Source of the DNA: Halostreptopolyspora alba
GTDB lineage: Bacteria; Actinomycetota; Actinomycetes; Streptosporangiales; Streptosporangiaceae
Direction: 5' to 3'
DNA: 64,000 bases
Assembly: GCA_003725585.1 (NCBI GenBank)
Contig: RJMB01000020.1
Coordinates: 38,656-102,655, forward strand
Made by a program: the position numbers and the translations under genes. This document shows positions 25,151 to 33,670 of this stretch, one piece after another; the stretch's first letter is position 1; each line of letters begins with the position of its first letter. The notes under the pieces were generated by a model that did no database searches, was not told the DNA's origin, and worked only from the letters and a program-made list of their open reading frames with translations.

Positions 25151-26254
25151 ATGGGACCGCTCAACGGAATCCGAGTCGTGGAGTTCACGGGGATCGGCCC
25201 AACGCCGATGGCCGGGATGCTCCTCGCCGACCTCGGCGCCAGCGTGATTCGGCTCGACCGTCCCCAGGCGGCGGAAAGCGCCCGAACGGGAGACGGCCCG
25301 CACATGAGCGCGGGACGCCCGGTGCTGGGCGTCGATCTGAAGTCGGTCGAGGGACTGCGCACCGCCCGCGACCTGGTCTCGGCCGCCGATGTCCTCCTGG
25401 AAGGGTTCCGGCCCGGTGTCATGGAGCGGCTGGGGCTGGGTCCCCAGGAATGCCTGGAGCTCAATCCCCGGCTGGTGTTCGCCCGGGTGACCGGCTGGGG
25501 GCAGGAGGGCCCGCTCTCCCACCGCGCCGGACACGACATGAACTACATCTCGCTCAACGGCGCCCTGCACTCGTTCGGGCGCGAGGGCGAAGCCCCCGTG
25601 CCCCCGGTCAACGTCGTCGGGGACTTCGCCGGAGGGACGATGTTCACGGTCACCGGCATCCTCAGCGCCCTGGTGGAACGCCAGGGCTCCGGACGGGGAC
25701 AGGTCGTCGACGCGGCCATGGTCGACGGAAGCGCGCTACTGCTGTCCATGATGTACGAGGACCGGGCACGCGGAGCGTGGAACGACGAGCGCGGCACCAA
25801 CTATCTGGACACCGGCGCCCCCTGGTACGACGTCTACGAGTGCGCCGACGGCCGTCACGTCTCGGTCGCCTGCATCGAACCGCAGTTCTACGCGGCGTTC
25901 CTGGAGGGGATCGGGCTCGACGACGCCGAGCTTCCCGACCAGTGGGACCGGGCGCGGTGGCCGGAGCTGCGCGAGCGGATCGCCTCGGTGATGCGGGCCC
26001 GGACCCGTGACGAGTGGGCCAGCCTGCTCGGCGACACCGAAGCCTGCGTCCAGCCCGTGTTGTCCATGGCCGAGGCCGCTGACCACCCGCACGTGCGGGC
26101 CCGCGGCTCCGTGGTACGCGACGGGGACCACAGCTACCCCGGCCCCGCCCCGCGTTTCGGGCGCACTCCCGGTCAGAACACCCGCGACCCGGAACACGCC
26201 GCACCGTCGGCCGAGGACGTCCTCGCGGAATGGGGGGTGCGGCGGCGCGGCTGA
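25151..26254 (+). CDS. CaiB/BaiF CoA-transferase family, alpha-methylacyl-CoA racemase-like
   Basis: A family III CoA enzyme, 367 aa. It opens with GPLNGIRVVEFTGIGPTPMAGMLLADLGA, the standard start of AMACR proteins. It has GHDMNYISLNGALHSFGR (catalytic His of the racemase), NVVGDFAGGTMFTVTGIL (with its Asp), and NYLDTGAPWYDVYECADGRHV. These favour alpha-methylacyl-CoA racemase, which epimerises 2-methyl branched acyl-CoAs for beta-oxidation, over a plain CoA transferase. A GGGAGGT lies about nine bases before the ATG. It is a single gene on the plus strand between rpfB and tatD, so it interrupts the tatD-rpfB pair. Confidence 0.88.
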   Translation: MGPLNGIRVVEFTGIGPTPMAGMLLADLGASVIRLDRPQAAESARTGDGPHMSAGRPVLGVDLKSVEGLRTARDLVSAADVLLEGFRPGVMERLGLGPQECLELNPRLVFARVTGWGQEGPLSHRAGHDMNYISLNGALHSFGREGEAPVPPVNVVGDFAGGTMFTVTGILSALVERQGSGRGQVVDAAMVDGSALLLSMMYEDRARGAWNDERGTNYLDTGAPWYDVYECADGRHVSVACIEPQFYAAFLEGIGLDDAELPDQWDRARWPELRERIASVMRARTRDEWASLLGDTEACVQPVLSMAEAADHPHVRARGSVVRDGDHSYPGPAPRFGRTPGQNTRDPEHAAPSAEDVLAEWGVRRRG

Positions 26255-26306
26255 GAACGCGGGCGCCGCCCACCCGGGAGACCGGAATCCCGCGCCACGA
26301 CGCGGC

Positions 26307-26320
26307 CCCGGATATCCGGG
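26307..26320. terminator. Palindromic hairpin between convergent genes
   Basis: CCCGGATATCCGGG is a perfect 14-bp palindrome in the gap between the racemase stop (26254) and the tatD stop (26327). It could form a 5-bp stem with an ATAT loop. It is a weak candidate terminator for either side. Confidence 0.35.
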
Positions 26321-26326
26321 CGTGCC

Positions 26327-27253
26327 CTAGAACCCGAAGGCGCGCCCCGCGTTATCGGCGACCGCGCTGCCCAGCTCCTCCTCGGTCAGCTGCTTGACCT
26401 CGGCCAGCGCGCGCAACGTGTACGGGACCAGGTAGGGGGCGTTGGGCCTGCCCCGGTAGGGCTTGGGGGTGAGGAACGGGGCGTCCGTCTCCACCAGCAC
26501 CAGCTCGGCCGGGGCGACCTCCGCCGCCTCGCGGAGCTGGTGGGCCGTGGCGAAGGTGATATTGCCCGCGAAGCTCATGTAGTAGCCACGCTCGGCGCAC
26601 ACCCTGGCCACGGCCGCGTCACCGGAGAAACAGTGGAAGACGACCCTCTCCGGGGCGCCCTCCTCCTCCAGAATCCGCAGGACGTCGTCGTGGGCGTCCC
26701 GGTCGTGGATCATGAGGGCCTTGCCGTGGCGCTTGGCGATCTCGATGTGCCCACGGAAGGACTCCTGCTGGGCGTACGTGCCCTCCTCACCGGTCCGGTA
26801 GTAGTCCAGCCCGGTCTCGCCGACCGCACGCACCCGCGGGAGCGCGGCCAACCGGTCGATCTCGGCGAGGGCGGTGTCGAGCCCGGCCCTGCCCTCCGCC
26901 TCGCGCACCTTCCCGGCCCAGTCGGAGTCGTCGACCTCGACACCGGTCGCACCGTCCCCGTGCACGATCCGGGGAGCCTCGTTGGGGTGCAGCGCCGCGG
27001 CGGCCCACACTGTGTTCACGTCGTGCTTCTCGGCGATCTCGGCCGCCCACCGTGAGGACGGGATGTCGATACCCACCTGGACCAGCGGGGCGACGCCGAC
27101 GGCGGCGGCGTCGGCGATGATTCGCTCGACATCGGGGACCTGCAGGTCCATGTGCGTGTGGCTGTCCGGAACCGCCACGCTCAGCGGCTCCGGCGCGGGC
27201 GGCGGTGTCTGGGCGTTCCGTTCGCGTACCGCCGCGCCACTTCGCTTACTCAT
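26327..27253 (-). CDS. tatD: TatD family 3'-5' exonuclease/metal-dependent hydrolase
   Basis: A TIM-barrel nuclease of the amidohydrolase superfamily, acting on single-stranded DNA and damaged ends. Metal ligands are visible: VPDSHTHMDLQ (HxH), AVGETGLDYYR (Glu), MIHDRDAHDDVL, VFHCFSGD and LVETDAPFLTPKPYRGRPNAP. The frame is open to 27277; ATG 27253 has GGAAG six bases upstream and gives 308 aa. About 30 N-terminal residues (MSKRSGAAVRERNAQ...) precede the conserved domain. It lies 120 bases downstream of metG, with a hairpin between the two. Confidence 0.92.
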   Translation of the reverse strand: MSKRSGAAVRERNAQTPPPAPEPLSVAVPDSHTHMDLQVPDVERIIADAAAVGVAPLVQVGIDIPSSRWAAEIAEKHDVNTVWAAAALHPNEAPRIVHGDGATGVEVDDSDWAGKVREAEGRAGLDTALAEIDRLAALPRVRAVGETGLDYYRTGEEGTYAQQESFRGHIEIAKRHGKALMIHDRDAHDDVLRILEEEGAPERVVFHCFSGDAAVARVCAERGYYMSFAGNITFATAHQLREAAEVAPAELVLVETDAPFLTPKPYRGRPNAPYLVPYTLRALAEVKQLTEEELGSAVADNAGRAFGF

Positions 27254-27283
27254 GTTCACTTCCCTGGTGTCTCGCACACGTAC

Positions 27284-27311
27284 GGCGGACCGTTCACTGG
27301 AACAGTCCGCC
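27284..27311 (-). terminator. Hairpin between metG and tatD
   Basis: GGCGGAC-C-GTTC-ACTG-GAAC-A-GTCCGCC forms a 7-bp outer and 4-bp inner stem with one mismatch, 62 bases beyond the metG stop. There is no T-tract, which is common for actinomycete terminators. It may end the metG message or be a partial attenuator before tatD. Confidence 0.5.
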
Positions 27312-27373
27312 GCTTGGAGTATTCCCGAGCCGGGTGACTCGGCGTCCCGCGCCGCTCGTGCGGGACGGGACGG

Positions 27374-29194
27374 TTACTCTCCCACCGCCTCCGCCAGGCG
27401 CGCCAGCTCCTCGTCCACGACGCTCGGGTCGAGCTTGGTGAACAGCGGGTCGGGCCGCGACAGCGGGGTGCCGGACCGGATGGGCACGGACTCCCATCGC
27501 GCCTCATTGTCCGCGTAGTCACCGGTGATCACCGGGTACGTCGAGGTGCCCTCCTCACCGCCGATCGAGTCGGTGGCCTCCTCCAGCCGTGGCATGCCGG
27601 TCCACACGCCCGTCCCACCGAGCATCGCGTGGACCCGGTTGCTCGCGTCCGGCAGGAACGGTGTGAGCAGTGTGTTGGCGTCGCTGACCAGTTGCAGGGC
27701 GACGTGCAGCACGGTCCCCATCCGCTCCGGGTCGGTCTTGCGCAGTACCCACGGCTGCTGCTCCGAGAAGTACTTGTTGGCCTCGGAGACGGTACGCATG
27801 GCCTCCTGGAGCGCGGCCTTGAACCGCGACCGGTTCAGGTGGTCGCCCACGGTGTCGAAGGCGGCCACCGAGGCGTCCAGCACCCTGCGGTCGTCGTCCG
27901 TCAGCTCGCCGGGCTCCGGGATGGCGCCGAAGTTCTTCGCCGCCATCGAGATCGACCGGTTGACCAGGTTGCCCCACGTGGCCACGAGCTCGTCGTTGTT
28001 CCGACGGACGAACTCGGCCCAGGTGAAGTCGGTGTCCTGGGTCTCGGGGCCCGCCGCCACGAGGTAGTAGCGAAGGGCGTCGGCCGAGTAGCGCCGCAGG
28101 AAGTCGTTGACGTAGATCGCCACGCGCCGCGACGACGAGAACTTGCGCCCCTCCATCGTGAGGAACTCGCTGGAGACCACCTCGGAGGGTACGTCGAGTT
28201 GCCCCAACCACCCCGGCGACCCGCCCCGGGCACCCTGGCCGCTGTACCCCAGCAGCATGGCCGGCCAGATCTCGGTGTGGAAGACGATGTTGTCCTTGCC
28301 CATGAAGTAGAACGACTCGGCCTCGCCGTTCTGCCACCACGCGCGCCACGCATCGGGATCACCGGTGCGCTTGGCCCATTCGACCGACGCCGAGAGATAG
28401 CCGACGACGGCGTCGAACCAGACGTAGATGCGCTTGTTGGCCTCGCCGCGCCATCCCTCGAGCGGGATGGGTACCCCCCAGTCGATGTCGCGGGTGATCG
28501 CGCGCGGCTGCAGGTCGTTCAGCAGGTTGAGCGAGAACTTCAGGACGTTGGTGCGCCACTGCCCACTCTTGGAGTCCAGGTACTCGCCGAGCACATCGGC
28601 GAACGCGGGCAGGTCGAGCATGAAGTGCTCGGTGTCGACGAACTCCGGAGTCTCGCCGTTGATCTTGGAGCGTGGGTCGATCAGGTCGGTCGGGTCGAGC
28701 TGGTTGCCACAGTTGTCGCACTGGTCACCGCGCGCGCCCTCGTAGCCACAGATGGGGCAGGTGCCCTCGACGTAGCGGTCGGGAAGCGTGCGCCCCGTGG
28801 ACGGCGAAACGGCGCCCTTGGTGGTGTGCGTGAAGATGTAGTCGTTCTCGTAGAGGCCGGTGAACAGCTCCTGCACCACGGCGTAGTGGTTGCCGGTGGT
28901 GGTACGGGTGAACAGGTCGTAGGAGAGCCCGAGCGCCACCAGGTCCTCGGCGATGACCCTGTTGTAGCGGTCGGCCACCTCACGCGGACTCACACCCTCC
29001 TGATCGGCGAGCACCCGCACGGGCGTGCCGTGCTCGTCGGTACCGCTGACCATGAGCACGTGGTTACCGGACATTCGCTGGAAGCGCGCGAAGACGTCGG
29101 AGGGGACCCCGAACCCGGATACGTGCCCAATGTGGCGTGGCCCGTTGGCGTAGGGCCAGGCCACCGCGGTCAGGATGTGGCGTTTCGACGGCAT
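27374..29194 (-). CDS. metG: Methionyl-tRNA synthetase
   Basis: Class I synthetase that charges tRNA(Met). The HIGH motif is in [14 protein letters not shown], the zinc knuckle is [17 protein letters not shown], and the KMSKS equivalent is [10 protein letters not shown]. The anticodon-binding helical domain follows; there is no C-terminal EMAP-like tRNA-binding domain. The frame is open to 29641, but that upstream part translates tandem repeat DNA, so I choose ATG 29194 ([18 protein letters not shown]), giving 606 aa. It heads the metG-tatD-rpfB-ksgA-ispE series on the minus strand. Confidence 0.96.
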   Translation of the reverse strand: MPSKRHILTAVAWPYANGPRHIGHVSGFGVPSDVFARFQRMSGNHVLMVSGTDEHGTPVRVLADQEGVSPREVADRYNRVIAEDLVALGLSYDLFTRTTTGNHYAVVQELFTGLYENDYIFTHTTKGAVSPSTGRTLPDRYVEGTCPICGYEGARGDQCDNCGNQLDPTDLIDPRSKINGETPEFVDTEHFMLDLPAFADVLGEYLDSKSGQWRTNVLKFSLNLLNDLQPRAITRDIDWGVPIPLEGWRGEANKRIYVWFDAVVGYLSASVEWAKRTGDPDAWRAWWQNGEAESFYFMGKDNIVFHTEIWPAMLLGYSGQGARGGSPGWLGQLDVPSEVVSSEFLTMEGRKFSSSRRVAIYVNDFLRRYSADALRYYLVAAGPETQDTDFTWAEFVRRNNDELVATWGNLVNRSISMAAKNFGAIPEPGELTDDDRRVLDASVAAFDTVGDHLNRSRFKAALQEAMRTVSEANKYFSEQQPWVLRKTDPERMGTVLHVALQLVSDANTLLTPFLPDASNRVHAMLGGTGVWTGMPRLEEATDSIGGEEGTSTYPVITGDYADNEARWESVPIRSGTPLSRPDPLFTKLDPSVVDEELARLAEAVGE

Positions 29195-29254
29195 GTCCCC
29201 AAGCCTAAACCGCGCTCGCACTCCAGCGCGCACAATTCGGCCGCGGGTGCGCGC

Positions 29255-29392
29255 GAGACGCCGGTCGCGAATGGGCACGAGACGCCGGTCGCGAATGGGC
29301 ACGAGACGCCGGTCGCGAATGGGCACGAGACGACCCAGACGTGAGCGTGAGACGCCAGTCGCGAGTGTGCGTGAGACGACACAGGCGTTACG
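29255..29392. repeat. 24-bp tandem repeat upstream of metG
   Basis: Three exact 24-bp copies starting GAGACGCCGGTCGCGAAT lie at 29255-29278, 29279-29302 and 29303-29326. Three diverged copies of 20-24 bp follow to about 29392 (starting at 29327, 29349 and 29373), each opening with GAGACG. The array lies between the metG start and the divergent small gene at 29495. It has no ORF of its own that I trust. Function unknown; metG leader or promoter DNA is likely included. Confidence 0.85.
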
Positions 29393-29494
29393 CCATCGGT
29401 AGTGTGAGCGAATAGGCTCGTAAGCCGCGGTGTCCCCATTGTCCCGCGCGCCCGTGCGCGGGATGCCCGGTGTTCCGACGTTCTCGCAAAGGCG

Positions 29495-29887
29495 GTGGTC
29501 GCGACGATCCCGCGTGTCCTGGCCTCCCTCGTGGTGGCGGCGGTGATCATGCTCGGGGTGCCAATGCCCCCGTTCTCCGCCGTGCTGGCCAGTGCCACCA
29601 CGCAGGACGTTCACGGGACCGACGAGGGCAGCGGCGCGCACGCCCTGGCGAGCGTCGAGCGGGCACCGGAGACCATCTCCCTGGCACTGCCGACCACGAG
29701 CAACGGCGAGCTCCGGCAGCTGGTACGCGACCTCACCGACGACTACGCCCTTTCCGACACCGCACTACCCGAGATCCCCGGCCCCTGGGGATACGCCCCC
29801 CTACCCGAGTCGGTGGTGGACCCGGATCTCGCGGAGCCCTTCGGGCTACCGTTCGGACGCGCACCCCCTCTCACGGCGCGCGTGTGA
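29495..29887 (+). CDS. Small exported protein of unknown function
   Basis: A 130-aa product with a clear N-terminal hydrophobic segment ([25 protein letters not shown], residues about 7-31) that looks like a signal peptide with a possible AxA cleavage near VLASA. The mature part is acidic and Pro-rich, includes [19 protein letters not shown] and ends [13 protein letters not shown] recognise no domain. The GTG at 29495 has only a weak AAAGG before it. The gene lies between metG (divergent) and secDF, 70 bases upstream of the latter, so it could be the first gene of a secDF unit (inference). Confidence 0.55.
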   Translation: MVATIPRVLASLVVAAVIMLGVPMPPFSAVLASATTQDVHGTDEGSGAHALASVERAPETISLALPTTSNGELRQLVRDLTDDYALSDTALPEIPGPWGYAPLPESVVDPDLAEPFGLPFGRAPPLTARV

Positions 29888-29957
29888 CCCGTCATCCCCG
29901 GACACCGCGAGGTGTGTCCCAATCACCGTTCGACCCCCTTCGTGAGAGGTTCCTCAA

Positions 29958-32606
29958 TTGTCCAGTCAGGTGGGAGCCGGTGCGCGCTGGACGCGCGGCA
30001 TCGTCTCCCTGTTGATCGTGGCGCTCGCGTTCGGCGCCGCGTGGTTCATACCGCCGAAGCTGGGGCTCGACCTCAGCGGAGGCACGCAGATCGTCCTCCA
30101 AGTCAACGACGGCGAGGACGGCACCGAGGCCAACCGGGAGAACACAGAGCAGGTCATCGAGGTGCTCCGGCAGCGCATCGACCGACTCGGTGTCTCCGAG
30201 GCCACCATGTCGCGGTCCGGTGAGGACCGGATCATCGTGGAGCTACCCGGGGTGCAGGACCCCACCGAGGCGGCCGAGGTCATCGGCCAGACCGCGCAGC
30301 TCACCTTCCATCCCGTCCTCGGTGTGGCCCCCTCCGAGGGCGCCGGGGTCCAGGCGCCCGGAGCCGGCGGGCAGCCCGCGCCCCAGGGCGGCGACAACGC
30401 CAACCCGCCCGACAACGCGCGCGCTCCCGCCAGTGACGAGGAGGGCGGCGACTCCGGCGGCGGCCAGGAGATGTCCGAAGAGGAGATGCAGCAGCTCCAG
30501 GAGATGATGCAGGGCGGCGGCCAGGGTGGCGCGCCTCCGGGGGGCGGCGGCCAACCGGCCGAGAACCCCGAGGACGTCGTCGAGACGCTGCCCGACGACC
30601 AGGGCACCATGCTGCAGCTCGGCGCTCCCCAGCTGCAGGGGGACCAGGTCTCCAGCGCCGAGGCGGTGCTGGACAAGTACCAAACGAACTGGCAGGTCAA
30701 CGTCGACTTCGAGGGCGACGGCAGCGAGGCGTGGCGGCAGCTGACCGCCGACGCCGCGTGCAACGACCGGGGCGACCCGAAACGCCGCGTCGCCATCGTG
30801 CTCGACGACCAGATCATCTCCGCCCCCGAGGTCAACCAGGACATCCAGTGCGACGCCGGCATGGGAGGTGGCTCGACCACCATCACCAGCCAGTCGTTCG
30901 ACAGCGAGAGCGCCGAGGAACTCGCGGTGCTGATCGAGGGGGGCTCTCTCCCGCTGCCCGTGCAGGAGATCCAGCGCCAGACCGTTGGCCCCACCCTCGG
31001 TGAGGACGCGATCAAGGCCAGCTTCGTCGCCGGCGGTATCGGCCTGCTGCTGACCGGAATCTACATCTGCGCCGCGTACCGCCTCGTTGGTTTCCTCGCC
31101 TCGATCGCGCTCGCCTGCTACACGCTGATCGCCTACGCGGCGCTCGTGGGGCTGGGCGCCACCCTGACCCTGCCCGGGCTGGCCGGTTTCGTGCTGGCGA
31201 TCGGTATGGCGATCGACGCCAACGTGCTGATCTTCGAGCGAGCGCGTGAGGAGTACCAGCAACAGCAGAAGATCTACGACACCAACAAGTCCGCGGGGAT
31301 GATCGACGCCTCCGAGGCCGAGACCGAGCAGGCCGAGGCCGGCGTCCTCTCCCGCAGGCGCAAGCGCGCCATCCCGCCGAACCTGCAGAAGTCCTTCGTC
31401 GAGGGGACCAAGAAGGCGTGGAGCGCCGTACTCGACACCAACATCACGACGCTCATCGCGGCGGCGCTGCTGTTCTTCCTCGCCTCCGGACAGGTCCAGG
31501 GCTTCGGCGTGACACTGGGGCTCGGCACACTCGCGTCGATGGTCTCCGCACTGGTCATCGCCCGCGTGTTCGTCGAGTGGGCGGTCCGCCGCAGCATCGT
31601 CCGCAAGCGGCCGCGCATCACCGGCATCTCCGAGATCAGCAAGGTCCGGTCCTGGCTGGTGGAGCACAACCCGAACCTGATGCGGCACAGCGCGAAGTTC
31701 CTGGGCATCTCGGGCCTGATCGTGGTGGTCGCGATCCTCGGGATCGTGGTGCGCCCACCGAACTTCGGCGTGGAGTTCACCGGCGGTCGCGTCATGGAGT
31801 TCACCACCGAGGAGTCCATCAGCGTGGCCGAGGCCCGCCAGACGGTCTCCGACACCGGCCACCCCAACGCGGTGGTCCAGGAGGCCGGTGACGGCGACCT
31901 CACGGTGCGCACCGGACAGCTGGACGACACCGAGGCCCACGAGATCGAGGACGCCCTCGCCTCCCAGGCGGACGGGGCCGAACGGATCAGCGACGAGATC
32001 ATCGGCCCGAGCATGGGCCAGGAGCTGCGCAACAAGGCGCTCATCGCGCTGGGAGCGGCACTGGTGCTGCAGATGGCCTACCTGGCCTGGCGTTTCCGGT
32101 GGTCGTTCGGGGTGTCGACGATGCTCTCACTGGCCGCCAACCTCACGGTGGTCATCGGCCTGTTCTGGTGGCTCGGCAAGCCGATCGACGGCGTCTTCCT
32201 GGCCGCGTTGCTCAGCGTCATCGGCTTCACGGTCAACGACGCGGTGGTGGTATTCGACAGGGTCCGCGACGAATGGGCGCGCGACACCACGTCGAAGTTC
32301 TCCGACATCGCCAACACGGCGATCCTGAACACACTGCCACGAACGGTGAACACCACGGCCGGTGGTGTGTTCATCCTCGCCACACTGGCGATATTCGGCG
32401 GGTCGTCCCTGCGTGACTTCTCCATCGCCATGCTGGTGGGGCTGTGCACCGGTGTGCTGGCCACGATGTTCCTGGCGGTACCGCTGGCGAAGTGGTTGCA
32501 GAGGTGGGATCGGACCCCCGCGCCGCACGTGATCCGGGAGCGCAAGACCAAGCAGCGCAAGGAGCTGCGCGCCGTCCGGGAGGAGAGTGACGGCGCCGTC
32601 GTCTGA
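29958..32606 (+). CDS. secDF: SecDF protein-export fusion
   Basis: SecD and SecF joined in one 882-aa chain; it uses proton motive force to pull secreted proteins through SecYEG. The SecD part has GLDLSGGTQIVLQV, the periplasmic P1 domain (about residues 55-360, with a long Gly/Pro/Gln-rich insert near 140-195), and GFVLAIGMAIDANVLIFERAREE. The SecF part has GVEFTGGRVMEF and SVIGFTVNDAVVVFDRVRDEW. Twelve membrane spans are expected. The start is TTG 29958, with GAGAGG eight bases upstream. The usual ruvB-yajC neighbourhood is absent. The C-terminal tail is basic and charged (RERKTKQRKELRAVREE). Confidence 0.94.
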   Translation: MSSQVGAGARWTRGIVSLLIVALAFGAAWFIPPKLGLDLSGGTQIVLQVNDGEDGTEANRENTEQVIEVLRQRIDRLGVSEATMSRSGEDRIIVELPGVQDPTEAAEVIGQTAQLTFHPVLGVAPSEGAGVQAPGAGGQPAPQGGDNANPPDNARAPASDEEGGDSGGGQEMSEEEMQQLQEMMQGGGQGGAPPGGGGQPAENPEDVVETLPDDQGTMLQLGAPQLQGDQVSSAEAVLDKYQTNWQVNVDFEGDGSEAWRQLTADAACNDRGDPKRRVAIVLDDQIISAPEVNQDIQCDAGMGGGSTTITSQSFDSESAEELAVLIEGGSLPLPVQEIQRQTVGPTLGEDAIKASFVAGGIGLLLTGIYICAAYRLVGFLASIALACYTLIAYAALVGLGATLTLPGLAGFVLAIGMAIDANVLIFERAREEYQQQQKIYDTNKSAGMIDASEAETEQAEAGVLSRRRKRAIPPNLQKSFVEGTKKAWSAVLDTNITTLIAAALLFFLASGQVQGFGVTLGLGTLASMVSALVIARVFVEWAVRRSIVRKRPRITGISEISKVRSWLVEHNPNLMRHSAKFLGISGLIVVVAILGIVVRPPNFGVEFTGGRVMEFTTEESISVAEARQTVSDTGHPNAVVQEAGDGDLTVRTGQLDDTEAHEIEDALASQADGAERISDEIIGPSMGQELRNKALIALGAALVLQMAYLAWRFRWSFGVSTMLSLAANLTVVIGLFWWLGKPIDGVFLAALLSVIGFTVNDAVVVFDRVRDEWARDTTSKFSDIANTAILNTLPRTVNTTAGGVFILATLAIFGGSSLRDFSIAMLVGLCTGVLATMFLAVPLAKWLQRWDRTPAPHVIRERKTKQRKELRAVREESDGAVV

Positions 32607-32611
32607 TTGGG

Positions 32612-32645
32612 CCTCCGGGCGGGTGTTCTTCCCCCCGCCCGGAGG
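32612..32645. terminator. Bidirectional terminator hairpin after secDF
   Basis: CCTCCGGGCGGG (32612-32623) pairs perfectly over 12 bp with CCCGCCCGGAGG (32634-32645), loop of 10 bases. It begins six bases after the secDF stop and lies before the convergent rsmI stop at 32704, so it can serve both transcripts. Confidence 0.75.
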
Positions 32646-32703
32646 TTCCCCGTCCGGGGAGGGCGCTCCACCGTGCCGCCCGTATCGGGGGAGCGCGCCC
32701 GGG

Positions 32704-33558
32704 TCAGCGATGCACCGCGTCGTAGACCTCACGTTTGGGAACACCGAACTCTTTGGCCATCTCCTGGATGGCCCGCTTGCGCGGCACTCCCGTGGCCGCG
32801 CGCTCGGCCACGGCCGCGGCCATGTCAGCCGCGCTCGGGCGGGTGGCCGCGCGCTCGGCCCCGGCCACCACGAGGGTGACCTCGCCACGCACGCCCTCGC
32901 CGGCCCACTCGGCGAGCTCGGCGAGGGGGGCACGCCGCACCTCCTCGTGGGTCTTGGTGAGCTCGCGGCAGACCGCAGCCCGGCGCTGCGCGCCGAACGC
33001 CTCGGCCATGGCCGCCAGTGTCGCGGCGAGCCGGTGCGGGCTCTCGAAGAACACCATCGTGCGCCGTTCGCCGGCCAGCTCCCCGAACCGGCTGGCCTGC
33101 CCCTTGCGCGGGGGGAACCCCTCGAAGCAGAAGCGGTCGGTGGGAAGCCCGGACAGCACCAGGGCGGTGGTGACCGCCGAAGGCCCCGGGATAGCGGTAA
33201 CCGGGATACCCGCGTCGACACACGCCGTCACCAACCGGTACCCCGGATCCGACACCCCCGGCATTCCGGCGTCGGTCACGACCAGGACGTCGTGCCCGGC
33301 CCGTAGCTGGGCGACGAGTTCCTCGGTGCGTCGGCTCTCATTGGCGTCGTAGTACGAGACGACCCGAGCGCCACTCTCACCACCCAGCCGGATGCCCAAC
33401 CGCGAAGCCAGCTGGCGTACCCTACGGGTGTCCTCCGCCGCGATGATCCCGGCGTCCTGTAGGGCGGCCACAACACGCGGCGGCGCGTCCTCGCGGTGCC
33501 CGATGGGCAGCCCCGCCAGCGTCAGTGTCCCGGCTCCCGCGGAGCCCGCCTCAGTCAC
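32704..33558 (-). CDS. rsmI: 16S rRNA (cytidine1402-2'-O)-methyltransferase RsmI
   Basis: A tetrapyrrole-methylase-fold enzyme that methylates C1402 in the ribosomal P site. It has LTLAGLPIGHREDAPPRVV, IIAAEDTRRVRQLA, VVTDAGMPGVSDPGYRLV, VTAIPGPSAVTTALVLSGLP and FEGFPPRKG. The C terminus ends KRAIQEMAKEFGVPKREVYDAV, the usual RsmI tail. GTG 33558 (VTEAGSAGAG) is chosen over the open frame start at 33579; 284 aa. It is divergent from pmt, 112 bases apart, an arrangement seen in many actinobacteria. Confidence 0.93.
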   Translation of the reverse strand: MTEAGSAGAGTLTLAGLPIGHREDAPPRVVAALQDAGIIAAEDTRRVRQLASRLGIRLGGESGARVVSYYDANESRRTEELVAQLRAGHDVLVVTDAGMPGVSDPGYRLVTACVDAGIPVTAIPGPSAVTTALVLSGLPTDRFCFEGFPPRKGQASRFGELAGERRTMVFFESPHRLAATLAAMAEAFGAQRRAAVCRELTKTHEEVRRAPLAELAEWAGEGVRGEVTLVVAGAERAATRPSAADMAAAVAERAATGVPRKRAIQEMAKEFGVPKREVYDAVHR

Positions 33559-33670
33559 GATCCACTCACCCAGAACCACTACGGTTGGCTTTGCTCCACA
33601 CAGCGCGGGTTCCCAGTCAACGACCGCGCTACCGGAAACCCGTCGCCCCGTCGAACCAATCTAGGCCCGT

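Noticed and set aside
29255..29392. CRISPR array
   Set aside because: The 24-bp units are contiguous with no spacers, and no cas gene is present.
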